The translations under genes and the position numbers were made by a program. A stretch of DNA of 64,000 nt from Pseudomonas fluorescens (GTDB taxonomy: Bacteria; Pseudomonadota; Gammaproteobacteria; Pseudomonadales; Pseudomonadaceae): contig NZ_CABVHJ010000003.1 in assembly GCF_902497745.1 (NCBI RefSeq), positions 155,299 through 219,298 on the forward strand, in the 5' to 3' direction. Numbering within the stretch: the stretch's first letter is position 1; each line of letters opens with the position of its first letter. The notes beneath the pieces are model-generated. The model had not been told where the DNA came from, ran no database searches, and saw only the letters and a list, made by a program, of their open reading frames with translations. Shown here piece after piece: positions 63,830-64,000 of the stretch.

Positions 63830-63855
63830 GCCAGTGAAGTCAGTGCAAATCGCCT

Positions 63856-64000
63856 TTTAAACTCAGGTGTTTAAAAGACACCTCCAGACACGCCTTTCAG
63901 GCTACAAATTCTTGCGCCATTGCCTACAGCTACGCCAGAATCCGCCGGCTTGTGCGCCATGGGGGTGGGCTCTATTGTGGGTCGGTCGCTGACGAATCAG
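63856..64000 (+). promoter_or_regulatory. Structured leader element, copy C, partial at window end
   Basis: The first about 145 bases match leaders A and B. They include AGGTGT/ACACCT, the GCC-x-GGC hairpin, TATTGTGGGTCGGTCGCTGA and the beginning of TCAG, where the window stops. The homology also extends upstream through GGGGCCAGTGAAGTCAG. A further DUF6124-type gene is expected about 175 bases beyond the edge. Confidence 0.65.

Noticed and set aside
58586..64000. CRISPR array or integron attC array
   Set aside because: The repeats are few, about 320 bases long and tied to a gene start. There are no short regular repeats with spacers, no cas genes and no integrase. An attC-like folded DNA role cannot be excluded but lacks the R'/R'' core sites.

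Overview
The window reads as chromosomal DNA of a Pseudomonas of the fluorescens group. The support is gene content and order (sucAB-sdhBADC/gltA; gcl-hyi-glxR-ttuD-pyk; ccmABCDEFGHI next to the flhA-flhF-fleN-fliA-cheYZAB-motCD-parC-parP-cheW block), high GC codon use, and many Pseudomonas REP palindromes with a resident REP-associated transposase. No tRNA, rRNA, CRISPR array, prophage or plasmid genes were recognised.

Layout. 1-8568: TCA cycle, with sucB (cut by the window edge), sucA, sdhB, sdhA, sdhD and sdhC leftward and gltA rightward from a divergent promoter region. 8640-9640: gene-free block of inverted and tandem repeats. 9703-19200: acetate permease ActP with its DUF485 partner, an orphan glycine-betaine-type binding protein, a GH17 glucan enzyme, an alpha/beta-hydrolase-like protein overlapping an MlaA-type gene, a DUF808 membrane protein and a TetR regulator. 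19200-19965: REP-flanked RAYT transposase. 19984-27308: GlcG-like gene divergent from the glyoxylate-to-glycerate-to-pyruvate operon, with two identical TTGTATACAA palindromes between them. 27446-34531: urea transporter, potassium channel, sulfate-binding protein, MFS exporter, an internally deleted LysR gene, an antitoxin followed by a frame-broken PIN toxin, and a lipoprotein. 34557-41507: complete cytochrome c maturation operon. 41705-58295: FliK-like and FlhB-tail proteins, then the chemotaxis, polar-array, stator and flagellar regulatory operon.

58300-64000 is the least ordinary part. Two nearly identical DUF6124-type genes are each preceded by a leader of about 320 bases, and the first 145 bases of a third leader run off the window end. 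Comparing the two full leaders by eye shows compensatory base changes: a UUCG hairpin with changed stem pairs, a 16-bp helix, two hairpin loops carrying the same 7-8 nt sequence, and one segment complementary to both loops. A second set of mutually complementary segments reaches the Shine-Dalgarno of the DUF6124 gene. This looks like a structured RNA (or a folded DNA site) amplified with its small gene, and it is my best candidate for an undescribed system here. An Ig-like repeat protein with an AT-rich C-terminal end and a small acidic-repeat protein sit among the copies.

All calls rest on reading the sequence and on family knowledge; no database search or folding program was run.
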